The translations under genes were made by a program, and so were the position numbers. Below the pieces are notes generated by a model. That model worked only from the letters and a program-made list of their open reading frames with translations, did no database searches and was not told where the DNA came from. A stretch of 64,000 nucleotides of DNA from assembly GCA_049323755.1 (NCBI GenBank), contig JBMOPE010000011.1, positions 23,200 to 87,199 on the forward strand, given 5' to 3'. Source of the DNA: BRHc4a sp049323755. Its GTDB lineage: Bacteria > Bacillota > Desulfotomaculia > Desulfotomaculales > Desulfocucumaceae. Position 1 is the stretch's first letter; every line of letters begins with the position of its first letter. Below, one piece after another: positions 35,400 through 43,785 of this stretch.

Positions 35400-35948
35400 A
35401 TGGACTGGTGGACTGCGCTTGACGGATTTTTAATTATTTTCTACCGTTTAACTGGTTGGGCTGTCCCTGACTATTTTATAGGCACATTTATGTTGGCCAT
35501 ATTGACTGTAATAATTGGGGATTTTACCACATCTCTGGTTTACCGGGCTAACCGCTCTTATTTTAAAAGGCTGAATACCAGGTTGGGAGAGCTTCACGAG
35601 TCATCCATGGTGGCTCTGCGCCTAAAGGACAAAACAAGTTATAAGGCCGTCAACCGGGAGGCTAACGATACCTTCGGCCAGGTTTTTTTTGGCATGTTCG
35701 GCCTGTCGGCATCCTACCTGTGGCCTGCGTTTTTCGCCCTGGCATGGATGCAGACAAGATTTGAAGGCATAAGCTTTCCTCTTTTTACAAACAAGCTGAC
35801 CACCGGCTATTTTTTCACCTTCCTGGTAAGCTACATTCTGGCCCGGGTTACTTTTTCAAAGCTAAGGCCTTACCTTCCCTATTTTAAGAATGTAATGAAT
35901 GATGAAATACATGAGTCAAAACTTGCAATAAATGATAAGGTAAGTTAG
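35400..35948 (+). CDS. Integral membrane protein, partner of the TauE-like gene
   Basis: 182 residues with three or four transmembrane helices: FIGTFMLAILTVIIGDF near residue 30, then an amphipathic charged helix pair (LNTRLGELHESSMVALRLKD), then FGLSASYLWPAFFALAWMQ and TGYFFTFLVSYILARV. A helix, charged hairpin, helix pair layout is reminiscent of DUF106/YidC-like proteins, but this is a topological impression only. GGGAGGTG precedes the ATG. It sits 80 bases after the TauE-like gene and ends at a terminator, so the two likely form one transcript. Confidence 0.7.
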   Translation: MDWWTALDGFLIIFYRLTGWAVPDYFIGTFMLAILTVIIGDFTTSLVYRANRSYFKRLNTRLGELHESSMVALRLKDKTSYKAVNREANDTFGQVFFGMFGLSASYLWPAFFALAWMQTRFEGISFPLFTNKLTTGYFFTFLVSYILARVTFSKLRPYLPYFKNVMNDEIHESKLAINDKVS

Positions 35949-35994
35949 CTTTTACAACTCATAATAACAACTGTTTTTCCGCTTCTAATTAATG

Positions 35995-36026
35995 GACCTG
36001 CCTTTTAAAGAGCAGGTCTTCTTTTT
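35995..36026 (+). terminator. Terminator after the TauE-partner gene
   Basis: GACCTGC/GCAGGTC with a 10-base loop, followed by a T-rich tail. Confidence 0.85.
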
Positions 36027-36218
36027 CCTGTAACTGAATTCTATCATGGTATAATGGCAATGTTAAATTAAGATGCATTATCTTTTAAATAAGCAAAAGT
36101 TATTATGCATCCCCATTGGAAGAATAGTATTCTAAAATGTCCTATAATACGATTAACGGTATAATGAACTGTTTATATTTTTTTTATGATAGCGAACCGC
36201 CGCTAAGCTCTGCGAATG

Positions 36219-36383
36219 TCAAATCGGATCAACCTCATCCAGTGCCAGCCTTGTCACTTTAGTGAAATCCTTTTCCTTTTTTTCTTCCCTGGAGGCGTTT
36301 ACCTCCAGTATGTCATAATTACCCGGTGCAAATTCAGGAAGTTCTTTATCCGGACTTATCGCATTTTTCTTATCTTTGCTCAT
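36219..36383 (-). CDS. Small hydrophilic protein, 54 aa
   Basis: Translated by hand: begins MSKDKKNAISPDKELPEFAP, continues through GNYDILEVNASREEKKEKDF and ends in TRLALDEVDPI. AGGAGGG lies about six bases before the ATG, as good a ribosome site as any in the window. Highly charged and probably unstructured. A 208-residue frame on the opposite strand is discarded in its favour. No family recognised. Confidence 0.55.
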   Translation of the reverse strand: MSKDKKNAISPDKELPEFAPGNYDILEVNASREEKKEKDFTKVTRLALDEVDPI

Positions 36384-36609
36384 ATATGTCCCTCCTGTGG
36401 GCTTAGCGCCTTTAGCTATGGTTATTCTTCTTCAAAAAAAATCAAAAATATTCATGTACATGTTCCCCATTTTTACTGGTTGGAGTATAATAATCCTAAT
36501 AGCTCAATAAGAGGTTTTCGTTCCCTGCTGCTTAGTCCTAGGGTGGTGTTAGGCAGATTCCGGGATTCCCTCACCATTTGGGCTAAGTTAATCTTTAGGA
36601 GGTTTATCT

Positions 36610-36906
36610 ATGCAGGACAAAACTCTCGTATGCAAGGACTGCGGTCAGGAATTTGTATTTACCGTGTCCGAGCAGGAATTCTTTGCGGAGAAGGGGTTCA
36701 CCAACGAACCGTCGCGCTGCCTGGACTGCAGGGCTGCCCGCAGGAGGAAAAACCGCGAGGAGGGCGGCCAGTTCGGAGGAAGAAGGGAAATGTTCCCGGC
36801 AGTTTGCGCCGAGTGCGGAGTGGAAACAATGGTTCCCTTTAAGCCAAGCGGAGAGCGCCCGGTATACTGCCGCGACTGCTTTGCCAAAAATAAGCGCTAC
36901 GCATAA
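36610..36906 (+). CDS. Zinc-ribbon protein (zf-trcl type)
   Basis: 98 residues with two treble-clef-like Cys pairs: CKDCGQEFVFTVSEQEFF with RCLDCRAARRRK, then a second site CAECGVETMVPF with YCRDCF. This is the "probable zinc-binding" (zf-trcl) family followed by a CxxC-x(n)-CxxC zinc ribbon. The central segment (REEGGQFGGRRE) is basic and Gly-rich, suggesting nucleic-acid contact. TAGGAGG precedes the ATG by seven bases. Stand-alone gene with its own terminator. Function in the family is not established. Confidence 0.88.
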   Translation: MQDKTLVCKDCGQEFVFTVSEQEFFAEKGFTNEPSRCLDCRAARRRKNREEGGQFGGRREMFPAVCAECGVETMVPFKPSGERPVYCRDCFAKNKRYA

Positions 36907-36929
36907 ATACTATTAAATGAAACAAGCAT

Positions 36930-36960
36930 ACCCGGGGAAGTCCCCGGGTTTAATTATTTG
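36930..36960. terminator. Terminator after the zinc-ribbon gene
   Basis: ACCCGGGG/CCCCGGGT with AAGT loop followed by TTAATTATTTG; lies between convergent genes. Confidence 0.8.
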
Positions 36961-36988
36961 TTATCGGCTTAACATAACAGAAAATTTT

Positions 36989-37549
36989 TTAGCTTTCGTG
37001 GAAAGGCAGTACCCGGGCCAGCTGATCGGAAATGTCATCAAGATTTATGGCATCAGGATCTAGAAGACACTGGAGGCAGATACCGTCAACACAGGCCAAA
37101 ATGATAGCTGAAAGGGCCTTTCTTTGAGATGGCCCTGTTTTATTCAGCCTGGAGAGAACGTCTTCAATGTCTTTACGCCAGGCGCTGTATTTTTCTCTGA
37201 ATATAACCGCGAAGTTGTTGTTTTCCAATAGTGCTTCCTGAAGCAGGTAGTAGTTTATTTTCATTAAAAAATCGTATTTTAGAAGGCTTTTGAACACAAT
37301 CAGCATAATCTCTTTATTTGAAACGGCAGCCCCTACCCGGATAGCTTCTTTAACGGCCTCGGTTATTTCATTTGTACTTATATCCAGAATATCGTACAGC
37401 AAGTCGTCCTTTGACCGGTAATAATAAAACAGCGTTCCTTTGCTTATTGCTGCGTCTGAAGCTATATCCGCAAGGGTAGTTCTGAAAATCCCCTTCTCTG
37501 AAAACAGTTTGATTGAACTGTCCAATATTTTTTTCTTATTTTCCTGCAA
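36989..37549 (-). CDS. TetR/AcrR-family transcriptional regulator
   Basis: 186 residues. The N-terminal HTH (about 5-50) reads ILDSSIKLFSEKGIFRTTLA then AISKGTLFYYYRSKDDLLY, a classic TetR signature. The C-terminal ligand domain is divergent, with a terminal Cys cluster VDGICLQCLL. TTG start with GGAGGGG upstream. It lies directly downstream of the MFS gene in the same direction; only 48 bases separate them, so they share a transcript and the regulator probably controls the transporter. Confidence 0.9.
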   Translation of the reverse strand: MQENKKKILDSSIKLFSEKGIFRTTLADIASDAAISKGTLFYYYRSKDDLLYDILDISTNEITEAVKEAIRVGAAVSNKEIMLIVFKSLLKYDFLMKINYYLLQEALLENNNFAVIFREKYSAWRKDIEDVLSRLNKTGPSQRKALSAIILACVDGICLQCLLDPDAINLDDISDQLARVLPFHES

Positions 37550-37597
37550 GATTTCCCCTCCATACCCCGTTGTTAAATAATATTATCCCTGTTAGTG

Positions 37598-38788
37598 TCA
37601 AAAAACAATTCTTTTACCTTTCCCATGTCTTTGAGAAATGCGGCCGATAACCGGGATGCACAGTAAGTACAGCAAGCAGGTGACTGCAGCCACACCGGGC
37701 CAGCCCCATGTGTCCCACAGGGGACTGAGAAGCACTCCGGCCAGGCTGCCCCCGGTGTAATAAAAAAACACGTACAATCCTGAAGCTGCAGCCTTGTCTT
37801 CTGTAGAAACCGAGCTGACCCAGGATGTGGCGGAGGAGTGGGCTGCAAAGTACCCAAAGCACATTATAAGGAGTCCTGCAATAATAAGCGGGGCAGGCGA
37901 GAAAATGGTGAGGCAGGTCCCGGCGGACGCCACTGCCAGCCCCATCTTTGTTGAAAAAAGGACACCCCTTTTACGGGACATCATTCCCATAATTGCGGAG
38001 CTGAATGTTCCTGCCAGGTAAGTAAGAAACAGCAGTCCCAGGGTATCCGGCGAGTAATTGTAAGGAGGGGCGGAAAGCCTGAAGGTGAGCACATTAAATA
38101 TGCCCACAAAGTTAAACATTATAAGGCCTCCTGTGAAATATGCTCCAAGCAGGAGGGGATTTTTAAGGTTGGAAACAGTTGTTTTAATTACTTTAAGGGG
38201 CCTGTATGGGGCAGGTTTAAAGGATTTCGATGCAGGAAGGAGATAGGCAAAAGCAAGCGCTCCCGCCAGGTGCAGGAGGGAAAGTGTAATAAAGGAAACT
38301 CTCCACGAAAAATATTCAGCAATGAAGCTGCTTATTATTCGACCTGCCATGCCTCCCAGGGTGTTTCCGCTTATGTAAAGCCCCATAACGGTGGCAAGCT
38401 TTTTAGCGTCAAACTCCTCGCCTATATAAGCCATGGCAATGGCCGGAACTCCCGCCAGCAGGAGGCCGTCGGCAAGCCTGCCCAGGAGAATCAGGTCAAA
38501 AGAACCTGAATAGGCTGTTATTAAGCCTGGAAATGCCGAAAGGATCAGCACGGCTGATAAAAGCTTTTTTTTGCCCACTACATCGGCCACCGGGGCATAA
38601 AACAGAAAAGACAGGCCTATTGGAAATATTACCAGGGAGACGGCAAGGCTGGCCGTAGAGGAGTTAAGGTTGAATTCACTTGCAAAAAGGGGCAGCAGGG
38701 GCTGGCTCATGTAAATATCCGAAAAGGTTATAAAGGAGGCAATAAACAGGGCCAGGTTGGCTTTTCTGTAACGGGATGTTTCTGACAT
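37598..38788 (-). CDS. MFS transporter (YnfM/AraJ-like)
   Basis: 396-residue, 12-helix major facilitator. The signature loop between TM2 and TM3 reads YAPVADVVGKKKLL (a variant of the D-R-x-G-R-R loop), and the central loop (about 187-200) separates two six-helix halves. The start YRKANLALFIASFITFSDIY and AMAYIGEEFDAKK-like segment point to the YnfM/drug-efflux group. GAGGT precedes the ATG. Cotranscribed with the TetR gene. Confidence 0.88.
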   Translation of the reverse strand: MSETSRYRKANLALFIASFITFSDIYMSQPLLPLFASEFNLNSSTASLAVSLVIFPIGLSFLFYAPVADVVGKKKLLSAVLILSAFPGLITAYSGSFDLILLGRLADGLLLAGVPAIAMAYIGEEFDAKKLATVMGLYISGNTLGGMAGRIISSFIAEYFSWRVSFITLSLLHLAGALAFAYLLPASKSFKPAPYRPLKVIKTTVSNLKNPLLLGAYFTGGLIMFNFVGIFNVLTFRLSAPPYNYSPDTLGLLFLTYLAGTFSSAIMGMMSRKRGVLFSTKMGLAVASAGTCLTIFSPAPLIIAGLLIMCFGYFAAHSSATSWVSSVSTEDKAAASGLYVFFYYTGGSLAGVLLSPLWDTWGWPGVAAVTCLLYLLCIPVIGRISQRHGKGKRIVF

Positions 38789-38842
38789 TATGCATATACC
38801 TCAATCAATTTGGACATTGCTTATATGATTAGGTTTAAAGAA

Positions 38843-39694
38843 CTATTTACTATAAACCCTTAGAATCTCTTTGGCTCTCCTGTATATAGGGTACTCCACC
38901 ATCTTGCCGTCGACCTGTATAACCGCCGTCCCGGATTTCTCCGCCTCGTTAAAGGCGGATACCACTTTACGGGCATACTCAATTTCCTCTGGGGCGGGGG
39001 TGAATATCCTGTTAACCGGGGTCACCTGGGAGGGGTGGATGACCAGTTTTCCCTGGAACCCTGTTTTTTGGGCCAATTCTGCTTCGGATTCCAGCATTGC
39101 CAGGTTCTTTATATCCGGGAACACAGTGTCAAGGGGCGGTTCTATACCTGCGCTGCCCGATGCCAGAACAAGCTGCCCCCGGGCGAAAAAAAGCCCGTGG
39201 CTTTCAGCGGGATACCTTAGTCCAAGTTCCTGCGAAAAATCAACACCACCGAAGGCCAGCGCCTTAATGCGGGGAGTACTGGCCGCTATTTCACCAGACT
39301 TCAAAATCCCTGCAGGACTTTCAATAAAAGGTATAAGCCGGGTCTTACCAGGGGTGATGCCCTTTCTTTTCTCAATAAGCCCCAGGAGCCAGTCCACTTT
39401 TAGTACATCACTGGCTGATTCGGCCTTGGCTAGCATCAGTCCATCCAGCGGGAGACCTGCTACGGCCTCAAGGTCATCCAGTATGTATTCTGACCGGGTG
39501 GAATTTATTCTCACGAACACCTTTTTAGACGGGGGGGCAAAAATTATTTCCCTCAGCGCTTCCCTGGCAGCAGCTTTCTGGCTGTAGGCCACCGCGTCCT
39601 CAAGGTCGAGAGTGACTGCGTCGGCCTCCGAGGCTAATGCCTTGGCAGCTTTTTTAACATCATCAGCGGGACAGAAAAGTACGGTTCTCAACAT
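38843..39694 (-). CDS. CitE-like HpcH/HpaI aldolase/lyase
   Basis: 283-residue TIM-barrel lyase of the citrate-lyase beta-subunit family. Metal and CoA-site features seen: TVLFCPADDVKKAAKAL (N-term), DAVTLDLEDAV, the Arg of VFVRINS, and IPFIESPAGIL (metal Glu), then FGGVDFSQELG. Members cleave or condense acyl-CoA/acid substrates such as malyl-CoA or citramalyl-CoA. ATG at 39694 is used: GGGGGAG lies just upstream, while the in-frame upstream start has no site. No citrate lyase alpha or gamma genes adjoin, so it is a stand-alone CitE-like enzyme. Confidence 0.85.
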   Translation of the reverse strand: MLRTVLFCPADDVKKAAKALASEADAVTLDLEDAVAYSQKAAAREALREIIFAPPSKKVFVRINSTRSEYILDDLEAVAGLPLDGLMLAKAESASDVLKVDWLLGLIEKRKGITPGKTRLIPFIESPAGILKSGEIAASTPRIKALAFGGVDFSQELGLRYPAESHGLFFARGQLVLASGSAGIEPPLDTVFPDIKNLAMLESEAELAQKTGFQGKLVIHPSQVTPVNRIFTPAPEEIEYARKVVSAFNEAEKSGTAVIQVDGKMVEYPIYRRAKEILRVYSK

Positions 39695-39830
39695 AAAAAC
39701 TCCCCCATTCACTGTCAGTGGAAATAGTTTTATTATCTATATTTACTACAGAGTAAGGCATTATGCCTTCAGGATATTATTAAAAATGACCTTCTTTTTA
39801 TTTATATAGCACAGCTTTCCCGGAGTATGA

Positions 39831-39858
39831 AAATAAAGCCGGGAGAGAGCCCGGCTTT
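39831..39858 (-). terminator. Terminator after the OFA-family transporter
   Basis: AAAGCCGGG/CCCGGCTTT with a six-base loop, followed on the minus strand by ATTTTC. Confidence 0.75.
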
Positions 39859-39891
39859 AATGGTCTTCCTGGTTATTAAAATGAAGTGTTG

Positions 39892-41148
39892 CTAAGCATT
39901 ACTTTGTTGCGGTATGGCAACTCCGGTTTTAGCTACAGGGGCCTTAGTCATGAAGGACAGTGCGGCTGACACCAGGAGAAGTATGCCGGACATAGTGTAG
40001 CTTATACTGTAGCTGCCGGTACTGTCCACCGCCATTCCGGCGATAATGGGGCCGATAAGCGCTGCGGCTCCCCAGGCGCTGAATACCAGGCCGTAGTTGA
40101 CACCGGCGTTTTTTAGCCCAAAGTAGTCATAGGTAACCGAGGGGAAGAGGGACAGCAGCGACCCGTAGGCTAATCCGGTAAGCACAGACCCCAGCAAAAG
40201 CAGCGGAGCCGTACTGTAATTTACAAACATGAACATATTGGCTGCCTGCAGGCAGAATACTATCAGCATAGTATTAGTCCTTCCAAGCTTATCGGAAAGC
40301 CAGCCCGCCAGGACCCGGCCTCCGGCGTTGGCCACTGCCAGTACTGCAACCAGGATAAATCCCCAATTTATGCCGCCCTGAATTTGTGATATCTTTGCCA
40401 GGTGACCAATTATCATAAGCCCTGCTGAGGCAGCAAAGCAGAACATTATCCACAGCAGCCAGAATTGGGGTGTTGCCAGCATCTCTTTAGGTGAATAGTC
40501 TATGTTTGAGGCTGTGGATGCACCTGTCTTTGTCTGGGGCGGAGGCCCGCCATAGGGAACGTATCCTTTGGGCGGGTAGGCCAGCAGCTGGGACAGCACC
40601 ACAATTACCGCAAAGAAGAATATTCCCTCGTAGATAAATGATTTGGATATCCCAAAGTTTTTCATCATGTAGTTGGTAAGGGGCGCAATGTATACTGACG
40701 CCAGGCCGAATCCGGCCACCACCAGGCCCGCTATATGCCCCTTTTTATGAGGCTGGAACCATTTAACTGCCGCCGGGGTGGGGGCTGAATAGCCAAAGCC
40801 TATGGCTGCCCCAACAATAAGCCCAAATCCTATGGTTATACCGGTTACTGACTGGGTTAATCCGGCAACGACCATTCCGGTTCCGGCAAGTACCCCGCCA
40901 ATTGTGGCTATTACCCTGGGGCCGGCCTTATCCAGCCACCGGCCGGCAATAATCATGAATAGCGCGAATGAAACGCAGGCCAGAGAATAGGGAACCTGTG
41001 ATGCTGTTTTTGTCCAGTGCGCCTGGTCTACCAGGGCTTTGGCAAAAATGCTCCAGCTGTAGAGAACTCCAAGGGCCAGGTTAACCCCTACTCCAGCCAG
41101 AACTACCGACCAGGCTTTACTAATACTGGGTTGAGAAGGATTGTTCAT
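39892..41148 (-). CDS. OFA-family MFS transporter (oxalate/formate antiporter-like)
   Basis: 418-residue, 12-helix major facilitator of the oxalate:formate antiporter family. Family marks: WSVVLAGVGVNLALGVLYSW at TM1, FMIIAGRWLDKAGPRVIATI (loop 2-3) and GYSAPTPAAVKWFQPHKKG; the second half has GRVLAGWLSDKLGRTNTM. ATG at 41148 is chosen with GGAGGT seven bases upstream. It exchanges small mono- or dicarboxylates, and its position beside acs genes fits carboxylate uptake or exchange. Confidence 0.9.
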   Translation of the reverse strand: MNNPSQPSISKAWSVVLAGVGVNLALGVLYSWSIFAKALVDQAHWTKTASQVPYSLACVSFALFMIIAGRWLDKAGPRVIATIGGVLAGTGMVVAGLTQSVTGITIGFGLIVGAAIGFGYSAPTPAAVKWFQPHKKGHIAGLVVAGFGLASVYIAPLTNYMMKNFGISKSFIYEGIFFFAVIVVLSQLLAYPPKGYVPYGGPPPQTKTGASTASNIDYSPKEMLATPQFWLLWIMFCFAASAGLMIIGHLAKISQIQGGINWGFILVAVLAVANAGGRVLAGWLSDKLGRTNTMLIVFCLQAANMFMFVNYSTAPLLLLGSVLTGLAYGSLLSLFPSVTYDYFGLKNAGVNYGLVFSAWGAAALIGPIIAGMAVDSTGSYSISYTMSGILLLVSAALSFMTKAPVAKTGVAIPQQSNA

Positions 41149-41294
41149 AATTATACCTCCAATTTTAATTACCATGGTGGTTATTAAATAGGCTTACCAT
41201 GGTAGTAATACAAAACATTCCAATTCTCTTCTGCCGGGGCAGTATATATTTGTACTGGTATAGAGATTCATTTTTAAAAAAAGATGAAATTTGA

Positions 41295-41335
41295 GCACAA
41301 GATTGCCGATTCTGTCAAATCCGGCAATCTTGTGC
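41295..41335. terminator. Long perfect inverted repeat downstream of acs1
   Basis: GCACAAGATTGCCG/CGGCAATCTTGTGC: a 14-bp perfect stem with a 13-base loop. It lies between acs1 and the OFA transporter. On the minus strand a T-run appears only about 15 bases later, so it is not a textbook terminator; mRNA stabilisation or weak termination is possible. Confidence 0.6.
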
Positions 41336-41405
41336 ACTTTCGGCTTAAGCAGTCTACTATGATTCTTCAATCACGTCTTAAGAGAGTGAGAAAGCCAGAT
41401 TGCTA

Positions 41406-43373
41406 TTACTGCTTTCCACCCACCAGGGAGTCTACCACTGTAGGATCAGCTAGAGTTGAGGTATCGCCAAGCTGGTCAATATCACCCGAGGCTATTTTCC
41501 GGAGAATTCTCCTCATAATTTTACCGCTCCTGGTTTTGGGCAGGGCATTGGTAAAGTGAATTTTATCAGGTGAAGCTATAGGACCTATTTCCTTGCGAAC
41601 ATGGGCTACAAGCTCTTTCTTTAGCTCCTCGGAAAACTCAAATTCTTCCTTTAATGTTACATATGCATATATGCCCTCACCTTTAATATCATGCGGGAAG
41701 CCTACTACTGCGGCCTCGGCCACCTTAGGGTGGGCCACCAGGGCGCTTTCCACTTCAGCGGTGCCCAGGCGGTGTCCGGAGACGTTTAGCACATCATCTA
41801 CACGGCCCATGAGCCAGAAGTACCCGTCCTCGTCCTTTCGTGCGCCGTCACCGGTGAAGTAGTAGCCGGGATATTGAATAAAATAAGTGTTTTTAAACCT
41901 TTCAGGGTCTCCGTAGACACCCCGCATAATTCCAGGCCACGGCCTGTTGATGACCAGGTACCCGCCCTCATTTGCGTCGGTCTCAGTGCCGTCCGGCCGG
42001 ATAATCTTTGGATTGACACCGAAGAAAGGTACTGTGGCTGAGCCGGGCTTGGTGGGTATTGCCCCTGGCAGAGGGGTGATCAGTATTCCTCCTGTTTCTG
42101 TCTGCCACCAGGTATCCACTATAGGGGTCTTCTCTTTTCCTATCACATTGTGGTACCAAATCCACGCTTCTGGATTGATAGGCTCACCAACCGTTCCCAG
42201 CAGGCGAAGGCTGCTAAGGTCCCTCCCAAGGGGCCACTGCTCTCCGTCCCTCATCATTGCCCGGATGGCTGTGGGGGCGGTATAGAATATGTTTACACGG
42301 AATTTTTCAACAATCTCCCAAAATCTGTCCGGCTTGGGATAGTTGGGAACCCCCTCAAACATCATGGAGGTTGCCCCATTGGAGAGAGGTCCGTAAACAA
42401 TATAGCTGTGGCCGGTCACCCAGCCGATGTCAGCTGTACACCAGAATACATCTTCATCCCTGTAGTCAAAAATGTATTTAAAGGTGGTAGTGGTATAAAC
42501 CATGTAACCGCCTGTGGTGTGCAGTACACCCTTGGGTTTTCCTGTGCTGCCGCTGGTGTAGAGAATGAACAGTGGGTCTTCGGCATCCATTTGTTCAGGC
42601 TCGCAATATTGCGAAGCGTCAGCCATTTTTTCATGCCACCAGTGGTCTCGCCCCTCAACCATATTGCAGTCCTTTTCCACTCTTTTGACCACTATGCAGT
42701 TCTTTACCATGGGGCACTGGGCCAGGGCACTATCGGCATTTTCTTTGCTGCCAAGCAGTTTTCCGGCCCGAAGACCATAGTTGCTGGTAATAAGGGTCTC
42801 TGCTTCGGCGTCCAGTATCCTGTCCCGCAGTGCCTCTGCGCTAAAGCCGCCGAAAACTACACTGTGAATGGCGCCAATCCTGGCACAGGCCAGTACGGTG
42901 ATGGCCAGCTCGGGGATCATTGGCAGGTAAACCGTTACCCGGTCACCTTTTTTTACACCCATACCTTTAAGCACATTGGCGAATTTGCATACTTCCCGGT
43001 GTAATTGATCATAAGTATAAGTGCGTGACTCATCCTGGGGCTCACCCTGCCAGATAAGGGCTGCCTTGTTTCTGCGCCCGGTTGTTAAGTGACGATCTAA
43101 ACAATTATATGAAGCATTTAGTTTGGCTCCCTGGAAATAACGGATATATATGTCATCTTTGAAATCGAATTCCTCGACGGTATCCCACTTCTTAAACCAC
43201 TCGATGTTTGCCTCAGCCATTTCGGCCCAGAATTCATTGGGCTGTTCCACCGATTTGCGGTACATCTCATCCCGCTGCTCCCGGCTGCTAACCTTGGCCT
43301 TTTCCACGAACTCATTCGCGGGAGTAAATACCCTGTTTTCGGTCATTAGATTTTTAACACTTCCGACTGTCAT
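41406..43373 (-). CDS. acs: Acetyl-CoA synthetase (AMP-forming), paralogue 1
   Basis: 655 residues, the standard length. Converts acetate, ATP and CoA to acetyl-CoA. Signatures: P-loop-like YTSGSTGKPKGVLH, the VDTWWQTETGG segment with the Trp that restricts the pocket to acetate, YFTGDGARKDEDGYFWLMGR and the C-terminal acetylation-site motif KTRSGKIMRRIL. AGGAGG precedes the ATG. The leader carries a promoter candidate (43440-43468) and a GTTTCA-N5-TGAAAC palindrome. Nearest neighbour upstream is a second acs. Confidence 0.95.
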   Translation of the reverse strand: MTVGSVKNLMTENRVFTPANEFVEKAKVSSREQRDEMYRKSVEQPNEFWAEMAEANIEWFKKWDTVEEFDFKDDIYIRYFQGAKLNASYNCLDRHLTTGRRNKAALIWQGEPQDESRTYTYDQLHREVCKFANVLKGMGVKKGDRVTVYLPMIPELAITVLACARIGAIHSVVFGGFSAEALRDRILDAEAETLITSNYGLRAGKLLGSKENADSALAQCPMVKNCIVVKRVEKDCNMVEGRDHWWHEKMADASQYCEPEQMDAEDPLFILYTSGSTGKPKGVLHTTGGYMVYTTTTFKYIFDYRDEDVFWCTADIGWVTGHSYIVYGPLSNGATSMMFEGVPNYPKPDRFWEIVEKFRVNIFYTAPTAIRAMMRDGEQWPLGRDLSSLRLLGTVGEPINPEAWIWYHNVIGKEKTPIVDTWWQTETGGILITPLPGAIPTKPGSATVPFFGVNPKIIRPDGTETDANEGGYLVINRPWPGIMRGVYGDPERFKNTYFIQYPGYYFTGDGARKDEDGYFWLMGRVDDVLNVSGHRLGTAEVESALVAHPKVAEAAVVGFPHDIKGEGIYAYVTLKEEFEFSEELKKELVAHVRKEIGPIASPDKIHFTNALPKTRSGKIMRRILRKIASGDIDQLGDTSTLADPTVVDSLVGGKQ

Positions 43374-43408
43374 AATACAACCTCCTATTTTAAAATTTAT
43401 TCATTGCT

Positions 43409-43425
43409 GTTTCAAGATGTGAAAC
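43409..43425. promoter_or_regulatory. Candidate operator in the acs1 leader
   Basis: Perfect palindrome GTTTCA-AGATG-TGAAAC just downstream of a candidate promoter for acs1. An extended version (about 29 bases) recurs at 43606-43622. Confidence 0.5.
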
Positions 43426-43439
43426 GTGATTTCATTTAT

Positions 43440-43468
43440 AATATAGCATGGATATGTCAGACAGTTAA
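43440..43468 (-). promoter_or_regulatory. Candidate acs1 promoter
   Basis: Minus-strand TTAACT (43463-43468), a 17-base spacer, TATATT (43440-43445). Start expected near 43433, placing the palindrome at about +8 to +24. Confidence 0.4.
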
Positions 43469-43605
43469 GAAATGTCGCGCAAGTGGAAATATTTTGAGGC
43501 TTTTATATCTTTATAGAGGGTTGAGTGGTTAATCCTGAAATGCAGGCAAATAGCGGATGTCGGCTTCCGGACAGTCTATTGTCGCTAAAGTTGCATAGAA
43601 AAACT

Positions 43606-43622
43606 GTTTCATAATGTGAAAC
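43606..43622. promoter_or_regulatory. Second operator-like palindrome between acs1 and acs2
   Basis: GTTTCA-TAATG-TGAAAC; with flanks it matches the 43409 site over CTGTTTCAWRATGTGAAACG and GTGWTTTYAT. About 197 bases separate the two sites. Confidence 0.5.
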
Positions 43623-43688
43623 GTGTTTTTATGATTTTGGGGGTCCTGTTGGGGATTTGCAGGTGGAGTAATGACAGGTGAGAGGGAT

Positions 43689-43751
43689 AAAAAAAAGGCC
43701 GGATGCTTTAATGATAATTGCCACTACAGCAATTACCGGTCAGCATCCGGC
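43689..43751 (-). terminator. Terminator after acs2, with nested hairpin
   Basis: Outer stem GCCGGATGCT/AGCATCCGGC followed on the minus strand by CTTTTTTTT; an inner AATTGCC/AATTG hairpin branches inside. Confidence 0.88.
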
Positions 43752-43785
43752 TATGGACTGTTTTTATATGCCAGGGGCCTGAGGC

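Noticed and set aside
36216..36842. 208-residue plus-strand frame
   Set aside because: Overlaps the zinc-ribbon gene in another frame and opposes the well-initiated 54-residue gene.
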